Below are positions 12,056 to 24,299 of a stretch of DNA of 64,000 nt, one piece after another. The notes under the pieces were generated by a model. That model saw only the letters and a program-made list of their open reading frames with translations. It had not been told where the DNA came from and did no database searches. Made by a program: the position numbers and the translations under genes. Source of the DNA: Cloeon dipterum (lineage: Eukaryota; Arthropoda; Insecta; Ephemeroptera; Baetidae); NCBI RefSeq assembly GCF_949628265.1, contig NC_088787.1, forward strand, positions 18,156,501 through 18,220,500, read 5' to 3'. Each line of letters begins with the position of its first letter. The first letter of the stretch is position 1.

Positions 12056-13096
12056 TTAAATCACTCCCCAGCCCTCTTCAAAAGCCGAACACAACTTGGA
12101 GCAAGTTAATGCAGCCGATAAGGGGTAGTTACTGATTGAAATGTCCTCCTCAGTGTAACTCGTTGTTACCTGAAGCAAATTTCAGGCCGATTGAGCATAT
12201 AAAAGATATATTTAAAGCGGTCCTACCTTTCCATTGGCCATTGCTCCCACGACGATGGCGATAGGTTCTTCTGAAGGAACAAACTCCCGAGGGCTCTGAA
12301 CCTTCTCTGCGGAGAATGACATCAGAAGCTTTCGACAGCCTACTGGCAAGTGACTTTCTACAGGGTTCTTGATCACTTTAATAAGCTTAGGACCATTATT
12401 GGCTCGCACACTAAATCGGTGAAGAAGCTGAACTGAAATTTGAAAATAGAATCATGAATTATCATAATACTTTATCTTCGTTAAGTACATACCCATTAGT
12501 CCTGCAAACCTTTTGTAGGTCCTTGGAATTCGAGTCTGAGGGTTCAATTCAATCAAAACATTCCTCTCAGTGTGGATGTAGACCTAAAATATCAGACATA
12601 AAATCAGAAATGAAAATTATGCGGCTGCAGAAATAAAGGCTGAAGTCACTGACCTGGAGTAATCCAGCACGGTTCAATGGGCTGTCGAAAAGCATGAGTA
12701 AACACTGGTGCGTGATGTCTGGCCTGCAAGAGCCGCTCTCCCGATTCATCTTCTTCAATACGTGGGCATGGTCGTCGCTGTTCATCAGCTCGAAAACACT
12801 TCCCACCTGCGACAAAACAATGCTCGTCAATCATGAATCATAGAAAAAATTATTTCAGCTTTACAAACCTTGACAGACTCAAGCTGGGCTCTTTCAAGGA
12901 TGACAATAAGACGTTTGTCCTGGTTGGTGATGTGCTTGGCCAGCCCCAGGTGTTTCGCAGGCAAATCTGTTTCATATGCGTCCTCATCCTTCGCCTTGCG
13001 TTTCTTGCCCAATTTGTTTAGGCTCAACTGCTTCGGCGGCAAACCCACCCCGTTCTGGCCACCAGAACTATTCTTAGGCTTACGCATCTTGCCCAT
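12056..13096 (-). CDS. Emg1: Ribosome biogenesis pseudouridine N1-methyltransferase NEP1/EMG1
   Basis: SPOUT-class enzyme that methylates the hypermodified pseudouridine of 18S rRNA during small-subunit assembly in the nucleolus. Five exons on the minus strand (13096-12869, 12806-12654, 12583-12493, 12432-12227, 12169-12056) give 263 residues; human EMG1 has 244. The Lys-rich N-terminal tail (GKKRKAK) is followed by [86 protein letters not shown] (the cofactor loop of the knot) and a C-terminal [14 protein letters not shown]; all match the family closely. It looks intact. It converges on the FUT8-like gene (stop codons 229 bp apart) and diverges from Acads. Confidence 0.94.
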
Positions 13097-13536
13097 ATTG
13101 AAGATACACAAACAAAATGATCCTGATGAGTGAAAAATGCTCTGCAGAACAACGAAACACGGACCCACGTGTGGTTCAGGCGAGGCGGTGTTTGTGTCAG
13201 TGTTTTGATTTTGATCGTGGCCTTCAAGTCGAGTGGGGATAACTGCGTAGTAGGCAAAGGAGTTTCAAGTGGAACTCAAATTCCTTTTCTTTGTTTGTGG
13301 CATTCATAGCAAGTACCATAGATCCTCAATGTACACGAAAACACGCCTCCCGTGATTTGTAAATACTGAAAGAAAAGACTGATTCCCATTAACCTTTGAC
13401 CATTCAAATCTCATTTTATCTAATTATCAAAGAATAGAGAGCTTCATTTGTGATTTTTTGCTGTAGAAATTTTATTCTCTAGCCAGCAAATTTTTTAGGC
13501 TCTCCGAATCTGATTTATCCGCTAGGTAAAACAATC
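13097..13536. promoter_or_regulatory. Divergent promoter region between Emg1 and Acads
   Basis: Only 440 bp separate the two head-to-head start codons, so both housekeeping promoters must lie here or overlap the first exons. I see no clear TATA box on either strand. Confidence 0.6.
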
Positions 13537-15154
13537 ATGTCACTAATTGCTATCAGAAATTTGTGTCTGCGACAGAGTTCAGGTGACACTGCACATTGTA
13601 GACTGCTGTCAAGTTAATATTAATAAATAATTTTATTTAGCATGTTTCTCTCCATCGAGGAAAATGTCTTCTGCTCTCACTTCGTTACCATCGACGCATC
13701 AGATGTTGCAGAAAACCTGCAGGGACTTTGCAGAAGGCGAACTGAAGCCGATAGCTGCCAAACTGGACCGAGAACACCTGTTTCCGAAAGAACAGGTTTT
13801 ACATTTCGACTTCGAAATAAATACTTTGTTAATCAAACTATTGGTTTAACTAGGTCGACAAGATGGGGAAGTTGGGTCTGATGGCGATCGATGTGCCTGA
13901 GGAGCTGGGCGGCTCTGGCCTCGACTATTTGGCCTACTCAGTGGCAATGGAGGAAATTTCGCGGTAAATCACTTTTTGGTTTACTCAGCGACAGTTAGAA
14001 CATGTTTGCTTAGAGGGTGTGCCTCTGCTGGGGTCATAATGAGCGTCAACAACTCTCTGTACTTGGGACCAATAAACAAATTCGGAAATGCCAAGCAAAA
14101 GGAGCAGTTTGTCACGCCTTTCACTGATGGCAGCAGAGTTGGTTGCTTCGCGCTCAGTGAGCCAGGTGAATTTAAATTATAAAATTATTTTCGTATTTTG
14201 GAGATAACACCATTGAATTTTGAAGGCAACGGAAGTGATGCTGGGGCTGCCTCCACGACTGCCAAAGACAAGGGCGGACAGTGGGTGCTGAATGGAACAA
14301 AGTCTTGGATTACAAACGGATACGAGTCTGAGGCGACTGTGGTATTCGCCACCACAGACAAGGCCAAGAAACACAAGGGAATCAGTGCTTTCTTGGTTCC
14401 GAAGCCAATTGAAGGTGAAAATATACTGTTACGTAACAAATTTATTTACAAATATTGGTGCTAGGCCTTGCTCTTGGCAAAAAGGAAGACAAATTGGGCA
14501 TCAGGGCCTCTTCGACCTGCAATCTGGTCTTCGAAGACTGCCAGATTCCTAAGGAGAACATTTTGGGAGAGCCTGGAATGGGATTCAAGATTGCCATGAT
14601 GACTTTAGGTAGGATAAAAATATGCCAACGACTTCCTCCTTCTTATCTTCGTAACCTTCCATTCCAGATGCTGGAAGGATCGGCATTGCTTCCCAGGCCC
14701 TTGGCATCGCTCAGGCTTCTCTCGACTGCGCAGTTGATTACGCCTCCAAGAGAATCGCTTTTGGTGCTCCCATTACAAAACTTCAGAGCATTCAGGTAGG
14801 ATATTTAGTTCCTCGTTGATATTTAAATCCAAAGTTGAATATTTGCAGAACAAATTGGCTGAAATGGCTCTGCGAATTGAGTCGGCCAGACTCCTGACCT
14901 GGCGAGCGGCAGCCCTAAAGGACGAGGGCAAGAACTACACCAAGGCGGCCGCCATGGCCAAATTGGCGGCGTCTGAGGCTGCGACTTATGCGTCCCACCA
15001 GTGCATCCAAGTTTTGGGCGGCATGGGTTACGTGTCTGACATGCCTGCTGAGAGACACTACAGGGACGCCAGGATTACTGAAATCTATGAGGGCACCTCT
15101 GAGATACAGAGACTTGTCATTGCTGGCAATCTGCTCAAGGAGTATGGATTGTAA
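13537..15154 (+). CDS. Acads: Short-chain acyl-CoA dehydrogenase, mitochondrial
   Basis: FAD enzyme of the mitochondrial matrix that carries out the first step of beta-oxidation on C4-C6 acyl-CoAs and passes electrons to ETF. Eight exons (13537-13582, 13641-13795, 13854-13963, 14014-14165, 14226-14414, 14465-14608, 14668-14795, 14849-15154) give 409 residues; human ACADS has 412. The start in the small first exon yields an Arg-containing leader ([15 protein letters not shown]) with no acidic residue, as expected for matrix import; starting at 13664 would lose it. Visible: [19 protein letters not shown], the FAD-binding loop [54 protein letters not shown] and [14 protein letters not shown], which carries the catalytic Glu. 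The gene is intact, with very short introns. Confidence 0.94.
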
Positions 15155-15173
15155 TTCTGTAAATGTCTAATGA

Positions 15174-15179
15174 AATAAA
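15174..15179 (+). terminator. Poly(A) signal of Acads
   Basis: AATAAA 19 nt after the stop codon, so the 3' UTR is very short. Confidence 0.65.
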
Positions 15180-15199
15180 TTTTTTGTGCTTTGTTTGAT

Positions 15200-17780
15200 T
15201 TTCCAACCTGATTTTTCATTTAATTGCATAAGCAGAACAACACCTGATGGTTAATTGAGAAAATAAAGCCGTCAAATTAAGCTTTACAAATATAATAAAC
15301 AAAACAAAATACACGCAGGCAATTTTTATGAAATTCAAATTAACGAATGGATCAGCTATTCGTGAATTTGATCAGGATACATAGTTATTAGTGAAATTTT
15401 GAGAGAAAAGAATTCAACTGTCAATCAGCAAGCACAAGAGTCAGACGTTATTAACAATTGCTAATTCAGAATTCTCTGCAGCTAATACAAGCGACATGAA
15501 TTTTGTTTTGGATGTAATATATAATATACTGCAGATGAGCCTGTGGAGCCAAAATAACCGCTGTATAGTACGAGAACATATAATTTATTTTTTCCTCTGA
15601 AAATTTCAAAAAATAACTCCGTTCTTAGTAAATTCGCGCAGATTGTGAGCTATTCGATGATTTTAAATTTCCCTTAAAAACATATCTTAAGTGATTGCAA
15701 ATATGTATATGATACACCAGTTTCAACATAGAATTACGAAAGCAGGCTTGAGGAACACAGTGTTTAATTTGAAACTTCCATCCCCACGACAAAAAACACG
15801 TGCCAAACTCGTAAATTCTTCTTGTAGGGACAGTAGGCCAGTAATGTTTTTATTCAAGATTCAAGCATGATAGTTGGTGACTGTTTAAAAATATCTACGC
15901 ACTTAATATGTGTGGTTGCAAAGACAAACCCTATGCAGCTAATAAAATAGATCGCACAATAATGACAGATTTAACCCCCACCTGCAGAGACGCAGCTCAG
16001 TCGTTGGCACAAGAAAGCAACTTGTGTTATTAACTTCCTAGCTGTAAGAGGAAATCATTGGAACACAGATCAAAAAGGACTGTTTTAATTTTGTCTCTTG
16101 TCTAAATATAATATATATGACAAGTGAAAATGTGTTTGATGTGCACTTGTGTTGTTTTCTTATAGAATTTTTACACTTCTCTAAATCGATTTGATTCTTT
16201 TCCTCGAAACCGTTAAGAATGATGCTTAAATGATGAGTAAAATCTAATTTAATTAAAATTGAGGTAAAATAATTTTATAAGGAAAATAATGGGAATGAAC
16301 TAGGTTAAATGAAAATATTTGGAAATGAGGGGTATTTATAGATAACAACCAAAATGAAATTTTCATTGAAACTTTAATAATAAAAAGGCATGTTTCCATA
16401 TATTATAAAATATAATAAACATATTTAAGGATGCGCTTTGTTTTAAAATTATATATTCTGATCTAAAAATTGCTCATCAGTGCAACATAATTATGCCATA
16501 AATAACAGTATTCAAATTTGTTTTTATTATTGGGGAGTGTGACTAGAATAAAAAAATAATATTTTATATCTGTACTGATCCTCTCCAATAAAAAACTTTC
16601 CAGAGCACGCGAATAGCACCCTTGCTGTGTATGATTATCATGCTCAGCGCCGCAACTACAATAATGCGCGGTGATGAAACAGGAAATGCGCATGTAGGCC
16701 ATAAAAGTGCAAGAATAAAACTAACTGGATTTTAAAAATGTCACCGCCCTGGCAAATATTTAAAAATTCAAACACAAAATTCACGCTTCTGAAAGCCACT
16801 GAAGGAATTTGAAAGACGCTGCAAGCGTTGTATGGAGATGATTCAGTCAAAAATGTTGCTCCCTTTAGAAAACCTTTTAATTTAATCTTAAAAAGTTTCA
16901 CAGCAAGTTTTCCTTTGTCAAATGCATGTACACTATTTACTGAACAGCATATTTTTAATTTTGGCATCTAAAAACTGTTTAAAATTTAAATTTACAATAC
17001 AAATCAGAAATGAAATATTGATTTAATCATTCCACATCATACCTACTTTACTTATGAAGCGCACAATGTTGAAAAGTTGATTCAATGGTCACATTCTTTC
17101 CATAAATATAATTAAAAAACATAAATTTACATGTTACAGTTATCTTGAAAAGCACTAAACCACTCCGTCTCGCCTATAGAACTTTCTTCACTGACCAGTG
17201 ATTTTTAACTTTCTGGGTCTCTTACTTGAAATCAATGTATTTATGAATTGTAAGCTCGCGTATTTTGGGGAACATTATTATTTACAAAGAGTGGTAGAAC
17301 TATTCCAGTATTATATGGCACGCGAAATTTTGGGGGGCTCACTATATTCGTCGCCAAAGAGTGTCACGACATCCAGTGATTCAAAACATTAGTGTTTATA
17401 TCTGTTAATTTATCGAAGCTTATTTTTTTTCCTTTTGAGCTGAATGAAACAATGCCAAGCATACATATAGTTTATACATTTTTTTAATGTCAAATGCAGA
17501 ATTCATTCAGTTGTTCTTGTTAGATGCAATTTCAAACAAACAGTCTTGTTATGCCATTGATGGATGTGTGTTCACTCATTGTCAATTGAACAATGTAATC
17601 ACTAGCCGCTCGGTTTTGTACAAATGAGAATAGATCTAAACAACTATGGAATTATATAGAGACTGAAAAATTTGTACTGCGCATCAGTTGTACCGAATTT
17701 TCGAGATTTTTCGATAGGTGTTAATTAATGTAATATCTATCTTATTTTAAAAGCAATGTGTTGCTCTTGGTATTCCAGTA
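15200..17780. other. AT-rich intergenic DNA
   Basis: Strongly AT-rich; only short ORFs of low-complexity composition. I see no gene, RNA or structured repeat. Confidence 0.5.
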
Positions 17781-17782
17781 TA

Positions 17783-18135
17783 TTTTGGTTATGAGTTAAC
17801 CAAAACCAGCCCGTTCGCTCGCATTGTTAAGGCATTCTCAGGAGTGTCAAAGCAATGGGAGGTATGCTCAACGGGCTGGGACTCGCTAGTTGCTGGTTTG
17901 GACCTTTCCATCATGCGTGATTTGGCTTCACGGGACGAATGTCTAGCGTTTCAATGCAGTTCTCGGCGCGGAGGCAAGTGGCCCTTGAGTGGGCTGGGTC
18001 CCTGTGCGGCCTGGTGCGCCCATGTTATCCGTTCGCGGTGTTACTGGGACCCTGGTTTCAGCATTCGTGCTAGTGCAGTGCGCGTCCTTACCGGTCCGAG
18101 AGAACAGGGATAAAAAGAGCAAAAAAAAAGAAGTG
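17783..18135 (+). other. GC-rich foldback island with A-rich 3' end
   Basis: A compact GC-rich block in AT-rich surroundings. It opens with a perfect 9-bp stem (17783-17791 with 17797-17805, loop of 5). A 10-bp stem CCAGCCCGTT at 17806-17815 pairs with AACGGGCTGG at 17870-17879. A further GGGTCCC/GGGACCC pair lies at 17996-18002 and 18046-18052. The block ends in an A-rich run (about 18111-18131). A 7-bp AGTGTCA occurs both near 17845 and just after the A-run. It could be a small retroposon, a structured noncoding RNA or a regulatory element; an 89-codon ORF inside has no recognisable product. Confidence 0.4.
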
Positions 18136-18752
18136 TCATTAAAACCTTTCGTACGTTAAGAAATTGGGAAACTATGTTAACATAATAATATTATCAAAGC
18201 ATTCTATAGCTCTGCTTTTAACAAAGATTTTAAATTTAAAACAATTTTTAATTTATAAAGTTGAATTTCCTAAAATTATTTGCAAATCTTTCCTTGATTT
18301 AAATGCATGAAATGTGCAGATTAGAGCAAAGTAAAAGGCACAATTACGGCAAAAAGTTTTGTTGCTTCTGGTAATATTTAAAAAATTGCACACTTTTTAT
18401 CTATTATAAAAGTTACCGGTATAAATAAAGAGAAAAACTGTTATCTGCAAACTTGCACCCAGATAATTTCAATTATATTATACATAGCAATACCCTGCAG
18501 AGTTAACTTCAATTTTCATGACGCCCAGAGTTTTAATCAAAAAATGCAAATCGCAGCCTCTATTAATCTATTATGGATGGCGAAGTGACTTTTGTTGTTG
18601 CTCGAATTCGGTCAGCTATCCTCATTCGGGGATGAGGCTCATCCGCCCCCGCGTGACTGTGCGCGCCGGGGGCAGCCGTGCACTCGTCGGGCGTTCGACA
18701 CACTGCGGCGGGTTGCGCAGTGCAGGAGCGACAGCACGCGTCGGGCTCGCGG

Positions 18753-18759
18753 TATTTAA
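18753..18759 (+). promoter_or_regulatory. Candidate TATA box of NPF
   Basis: TATTTAA in an otherwise GC-rich proximal region, 45 nt before the NPF start codon. It would imply a 5' UTR of only about 15 nt, so a more distal start is also possible. Confidence 0.35.
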
Positions 18760-18797
18760 GGCAGCGGTAGCCGGCCCGCAGCCACAAGTGCGCACTG

Positions 18798-21700
18798 ATG
18801 TCTCCGCGTGGCCAACTCGCCCTGTGCGTGCCGTTGGCGGTGCTGTGGCTGGTGCTGGCGCAGGCTGGACACTCGGCCCGCGCCCAGCAGGACCCCATGC
18901 AGACGTCCACCATGGGCGGCGCCTCGAGGTACTTACGCGATCTCGACAAATACTACACTCAAGTCGCCAGGCCCAGGTAGCACTTGGGATATATTCTCTT
19001 ATGTTTTTTTTTTGTTCTTTCTGGTTGCATTTCATTAATTGCGCCTAAAATTGTTTTTTCTTAGCCCAAAAATATTATGCTCGCATTAAATAATCTATTT
19101 TTTCTTTTATACATTTTTTAAATGAAAGGGTTCTAATCTGCGTAGAATTGACTAAGGACAGCATGCATAAATGTGATTTGAAATTCCTTCCGAGTTTCGC
19201 TCATTGCCAGTCATCCTCAGTCCATTCCTCACAGACAAGTAGAGCCAATATTTAATTTCTAGTTTGATATGTTTTACTTAAGAAACAAAATCTATTGTTT
19301 TTCCTAAATAATGTAGATAAATGTATCAGCTCCATGCACTTTTAAGTGAAAAGAAAATTTTAACATACTTTCCTCAATAAATCAAATCCAAAAATCATAC
19401 AATAAAATATTTTATTTATAAATATATTTTAAAATGACTACTCTCGTAGGCAAAAAATCAGGAATGGATAAAAATGAATTTATTGGAGTATACCTACACT
19501 TAAATCTATTTGTAAATTAAATCAACTCATATGGTTTTAATTCCTTTTTTATTTGCGTTTAAATCGTTTATCATTTTTAAACTAGACGTATTTTCATCGA
19601 CACCAATTTTTATCTATTGGACCTGAACATAATCAATTAAAACACTATTTATTTGCTTTATGATAGTTCTGTAATTTTTATTTAGTTTTGAAAATCGGTG
19701 TTTATTTAAGCCTCTTTGCTTAACTACAAAATTCAGCATCAAATATTGCGTCTATCCAGTTACAAAGAGCGACTAGTCGAGTTTATGCTAGAATTGTTCG
19801 AAGAATCCTAGTAGTGAAGGAATCTTACACTTCATAGTTCAAATGGATCTGATTTCTCAAACGATTAGTTTCGATGGCACGAAAATCGAATAGGTGTCTA
19901 ATTTCAAACCGTATTGTTAAAAGAAAGTTTTGCACTGTAGACTGGTGGAATGTGCTGTGAAATGCGATATTAAATCATAACTCTTCCTTTTTTGACAGAA
20001 CTTCCCACGCGTTTACTGAATAATGCATAAGCCCCGGCGGAGGATAGAGCAAATGGCTTGGCACGTTGGTTTCTTTTGTCTAACGAGTTTAATTTTTACC
20101 ACGTCGCACGTCATTCCTCATGATAAGTGTGCAGCATGACTCAATTAGCGTGGAGTGGTGCTTCGCGCGTCACGTTATACTTTCCGACGAAAGGCTTTTC
20201 AATCTACTGCGCCTTGGTGTGGACCTCAGGCAGCGTAGGCCAGCTAAACGCTTCACTCGGGTTCATAAATTATGCAGCCGGCTGAACAGACAATCCCCGC
20301 GGGTTGCATACTCCGGTAGCTAACGAAAAATAATAAAACGCGCGGTGTTCGTGTGTTATTCTTCTCCAACTTCGGCATCTACTTTTAAATTAAAATAAAC
20401 AGAGAGAAAGAAACTTGGTTCTGGGTGCAGATCCTAAACCTACTCAAATTGAGCTTTTGGCATTCAGCTCGCATTTTCCGGCACTCGCACAATAATGAGC
20501 ATAGGCCGCCGCGAGCGACAAGTTGTCTAATGTGACAGCGCAAGATGTGTGGCCGCTAATTTATTCTCATTTGCCGAAGAGCGCACCCTTCACCTCTCCG
20601 ATAATTGGCTATTTGCGCAAAAAAGCGGTTGTCATCAATCAATATGGCCGCGCTGCATGGTCCGCTGCGTTCGGCGAGTGTGTATGTGCGGGTCTAGTGG
20701 TGACAAAAGCGTTCGCAGCCCCTGGTTGGAATCCATCAAGCGCAAATACAAGCGCTGGGTGATCAGCCAACCGCTCAGTAACAAGCACAAGTTGGACTCT
20801 TGCGGGACAGGTAAACGTGGATTTAACTTCCAGGAAAATGTTCGACATTTTTTTAAACAAAAGATTGCGAAATAAATAAGAAAAAAATGACACTAACTTG
20901 TTTTTTGTGAGATAAAAATAAATGGGACGTTGCCCTGCTGGAACATAAAACTAAATTCACAAAATCCTAAAATATTTGACAAGAGGCAATAATTTGAAAA
21001 TTGCTATGGGGAAAAACAGAAAGTACGTTACGATCCACTTTTCATGTCAATATCATTCGTCGATGGTATTAACAAAAAGCAAATGTTTCCCACGGTTCAA
21101 TGTTTTGCTCCATGCAGTTATCACGGAAATGTAATTTATCATTATTTGTTTGTTTAGCAACAGGGAGATCGACGAAGTGAATGATAAACAGGATCATTAA
21201 ATAACTCTTCAGTGGGCAGGCTTTAATTTCTTTGGTAACGAGTTGATCAATTCACTTCTGAAAACAAGACGTGCATCTTGTGAGCTTCAATTCAAAAAAA
21301 TATATAAACTAGAAGGCCTTTTTAAGTTTTTCCCAGCTTCAAAATTAAAATCCTTTTCATTGTTATGCAGGACATTTGCTTTGGCACGGTGACAATTAAC
21401 ATAACCTGCAAAAAGTGACGTTTGATCTGAAAAAGCGGCGGTCAAACAGACCGAGGGAAGAGCTGTGTTAGATAAACATGCCAAGCGTTTGTGCTTTTAT
21501 CTCGAACTGAAATTCACCAACGCAAAAGCAGTCAGGCAGTTTTTCCTTGTCCCCGAATTCTATGACAGACAAGATAATTTTTTTTCGTTTTGGCGTTTTC
21601 AAGATGCGCAATTATGTCCCCAAACAGAGCGATTAAAATTCACTGACGTCATCGGGGTTGGGTGCGGTGGCGGCGACCGGCTGGCCACAAATTCGAACAA

Positions 21701-24164
21701 ATTACTCGGCATAGAGCAGAGTGAGGTGGCTCGACTTAATGAGGTACGTGTCGTCCGCATTTTTATGCAATCTGAATACAAACGAAGCGGACCACAAGCT
21801 CTTCTTGCACATTTACTCCTCCTCCCCTCTCAGAGAGGGTAACTGAACGAGGGGTGGTGCTGGAATGGGGCCACGCGATCAGCCCGTCACGTCCACATTT
21901 ACCATTGTCCCGTGCCCCAGGAGTATACGCATCCGCACCAGTCGGGTGTCAATATATATTTATTGAGAAATTAACAGTACCGCGCCATACGTGTAACGTG
22001 ATGGATTGTGTTACATCAGGCAAGGGGAATTGACGCAGTGAATGTGATTATCAACCAGGAAATTAGAGACTTGTGGTCAACAGTGCACATTTGAAAATTC
22101 ACAGACCAGAGAGGATTGAAACTGGATGCCAATTAACATGTTTTTGCTTGTTAAGTCCATTGCTTCTGAAGTGGATCTAATTTCAAAATATCGTGATAGC
22201 AACTGGTAAAATCTTTTGATAGTACAAAAATACATTTAACGTAATAAGTCAAGAATGTGATGCAAAATTTCTGGCCAAAAAACTAAAAATAAAAACAGTC
22301 GAAAAATTAACAAAATACAAAGAGTGTTTTTATGTTTTGTTGAAAGCATCCTAACAAATTTTTATTCATGAACGGAACAATGGAAAGCGTTGAATTCATC
22401 AACTTCATTAATTTATCAATCATTGTCCTCCAGTCTGTTATATTTTAATGCCTATAAAACTGGTGCTTTGAGAGCTGAGAGCAAGCAGTGGAAATGTCAA
22501 AGAATTGTGCTGTTAAATTTTCAACCAGACAATGGAAAGATATACAAATTAGAGACGCTAAACGTGACGACGCAAAAAAACACCAAAAGACTAATTTAAA
22601 GTACAAATTGAGCAAGAATCTCAAGCATTCGGGACTTCAAATTTCACCATCAGAAGCACGAATTTTTCATTGAATGTATGCATAATTGAGTGTTACATAT
22701 ATCCAACTTAAATCCTAATGTTAATTTTTTTTAAACATTTCTTTATATCATCAAAGCTATTGCAGTCGCACTTAAATGTTATATTTTCTTCCGTTGACTA
22801 CAGATACTTCTAAGAGGATATTGAGTTTTTCATTGACTTCCTCCTGCAAACGTTGGCATTTCTCTTCGTCAGATCATTTAGAACGGAAACTCTTAACGCT
22901 GCAAACAAGGTTGCTATTATTGTGAAAATCAAAACCCTTTTCTCGCTATAAGTGCCGTCTGAGGAAATGCAACTAACTGCAGGAAGGAAGCTAACAAAGA
23001 GAAAAGAAACGCTCATTGCGCAACCAGCTTTTCTTTGGGAAGTTCAAACTGCTGTGTTTGCTTGTTTGGCGTAGAGAATGTCATTGAAAAGCCGCCGAGC
23101 AAACATGATTATGCATATTTTCGTTCGCCTTTTTGCGATGACGTAATGGTGCAATTTCGAATGTGCGGCGCATTTGGTGCAAGCTTTCTTTGATTACAAA
23201 GCCACGAGCTAATTTGATTTCGAATCCACTAATTTCTTGTCAGTGGTAATGGGCCAATTAGAACGAAAATTGCTTTTCACGCTGCTGCTGAAGGAAATTC
23301 CTTTATGGGTGTCTTTTTGTTCACAGTACGCGGAGCGACCCGCTGACCTATGAGGACGACGACGTTGAATACATCAAGGCATCGCAGGCGCTGCGAATGA
23401 TGAAGTTAAACGAATTGAACAGATTCTACAAGGCACGATCTAGGCCACGGTGAGCGAAATACTAATACTAAAAATACTTTCATCTTTAAGCTAAATTGCT
23501 TGCGAAATTAAGCCTTCCATGGTCTTGTAATGCCATTTTCGTCTGTACAATCAATGAATGGACAATTTTTTTGTAATTTTTTTATTAGGCAGATTTGGCT
23601 GCTAATTTTTTTCATATAAATTCTATTAATAATTTGAACCTGACGAATACTTAAAAAATATTAAAATATGTCATAGCTGGTTCGGAGAATTGTCTGCATT
23701 GTATAACTGTCAAAGCAAATGTGCTACATTTTTTTTATAAAATTGCTAGTTCAATATTCCTAAATAAAGTAGGTATTTTTTTTTAATAAAATCAACTAGT
23801 TTTTCACTAAAATTGTAAGTATGCAAATTAAGTTTATTAGACCCATTTCGACTTTGCTCTCCAGAGCAAGGCTTTGTCAAGTTGTTTGCCAGAAATGGTG
23901 CCCTTTCTCACTGCTCTTTACTCCGATAATATTTATTTATATATAAAGTGAGAATGAACATTTAAAATGAAACTTAATTTCAACATGATAATTTTTCGCA
24001 GATTCGGAAAACGGACGGAATTTCACTTTAATTCACAGGAGCGTGATGTAAGTAACATTCAGCCAAAAACACACCGCTAATATTTATTGATACTCGACGA
24101 TTTGTTTCAGATAGCTGGTGTTCGGAGAAATGGAGGTGTGAGTGTGGCATACGAAAATAGATGA
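18798..24164 (+). CDS. NPF: Neuropeptide F precursor (long NPF)
   Basis: Secreted prohormone of the invertebrate NPY-like family; its amidated peptide acts on NPF receptors in feeding and arousal circuits. Exons 18798-18976, 24002-24047 and 24111-24164 give a 92-residue precursor; adding the cassette 23327-23449 gives 133. Residues 1-29 form a signal peptide (hydrophobic core LCVPLAVLWLVLAQA, likely cut near SARA/QQDP). The mature peptide runs from about QQDPMQTS to RYLRDLDKYYTQVARPRF; Gly is the amide donor and KR the cleavage site, followed by a C-terminal peptide TEFHFNSQERD. The Arg codon before Phe is split by the 5-kb intron, the usual NPF gene structure. No defect is seen. Confidence 0.93.
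18977..23326 (+). other. Large first intron of NPF
   Basis: 4.35 kb, mostly AT-rich, with a GC-richer patch at about 20,110-20,820 and another near 21,600-21,900. No further peptide-coding exon with an RPRF or RPRY-type ending was found. ORFs inside are short and lack family features; the GC-richer patches could be enhancers (inference). Confidence 0.45.
23327..23449 (+). other. NPF: NPF cassette exon (41 codons, phase 2-2)
   Basis: Bounded by a good acceptor (TTCACAG) and donor (CG then GTGAGC). Both ends are phase 2, so skipping or inclusion keeps the frame and either route recreates an Arg before FGKR. Inclusion replaces QVARPRF with QVARP, an acidic linker (DPLTYEDDDVEY), a second helix (ALRMMKLNELNRFYKA) and SRPRF. 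Long-insert NPF forms of this kind are known in several insects and decapods. Confidence 0.85.
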
Positions 24165-24284
24165 CTCTCGTCTTAGATTGTAGTTTGCAAAAACACACAA
24201 TAACTTCTTATCGTTTAAATTATTTCTTAAATTAACCACGTCACCCACCTGTTTGAACCTCATTTTGCTTCAACTTTCAATCAC

Positions 24285-24290
24285 AATAAA
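24285..24290 (+). terminator. Poly(A) signal of NPF
   Basis: AATAAA 120 nt after the stop codon. Confidence 0.6.
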
Positions 24291-24299
24291 GTCAACTTG

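Noticed and set aside
17844-18113. 89-codon ORF in the foldback island
   Set aside because: No recognisable protein features; the stem structure and A-rich end explain the block better.
18563-19048. Long overlapping ORFs on both strands around the NPF first exon
   Set aside because: Frames in GC-rich DNA; only the frame with signal peptide, mature NPF and matching intron phases is supported.
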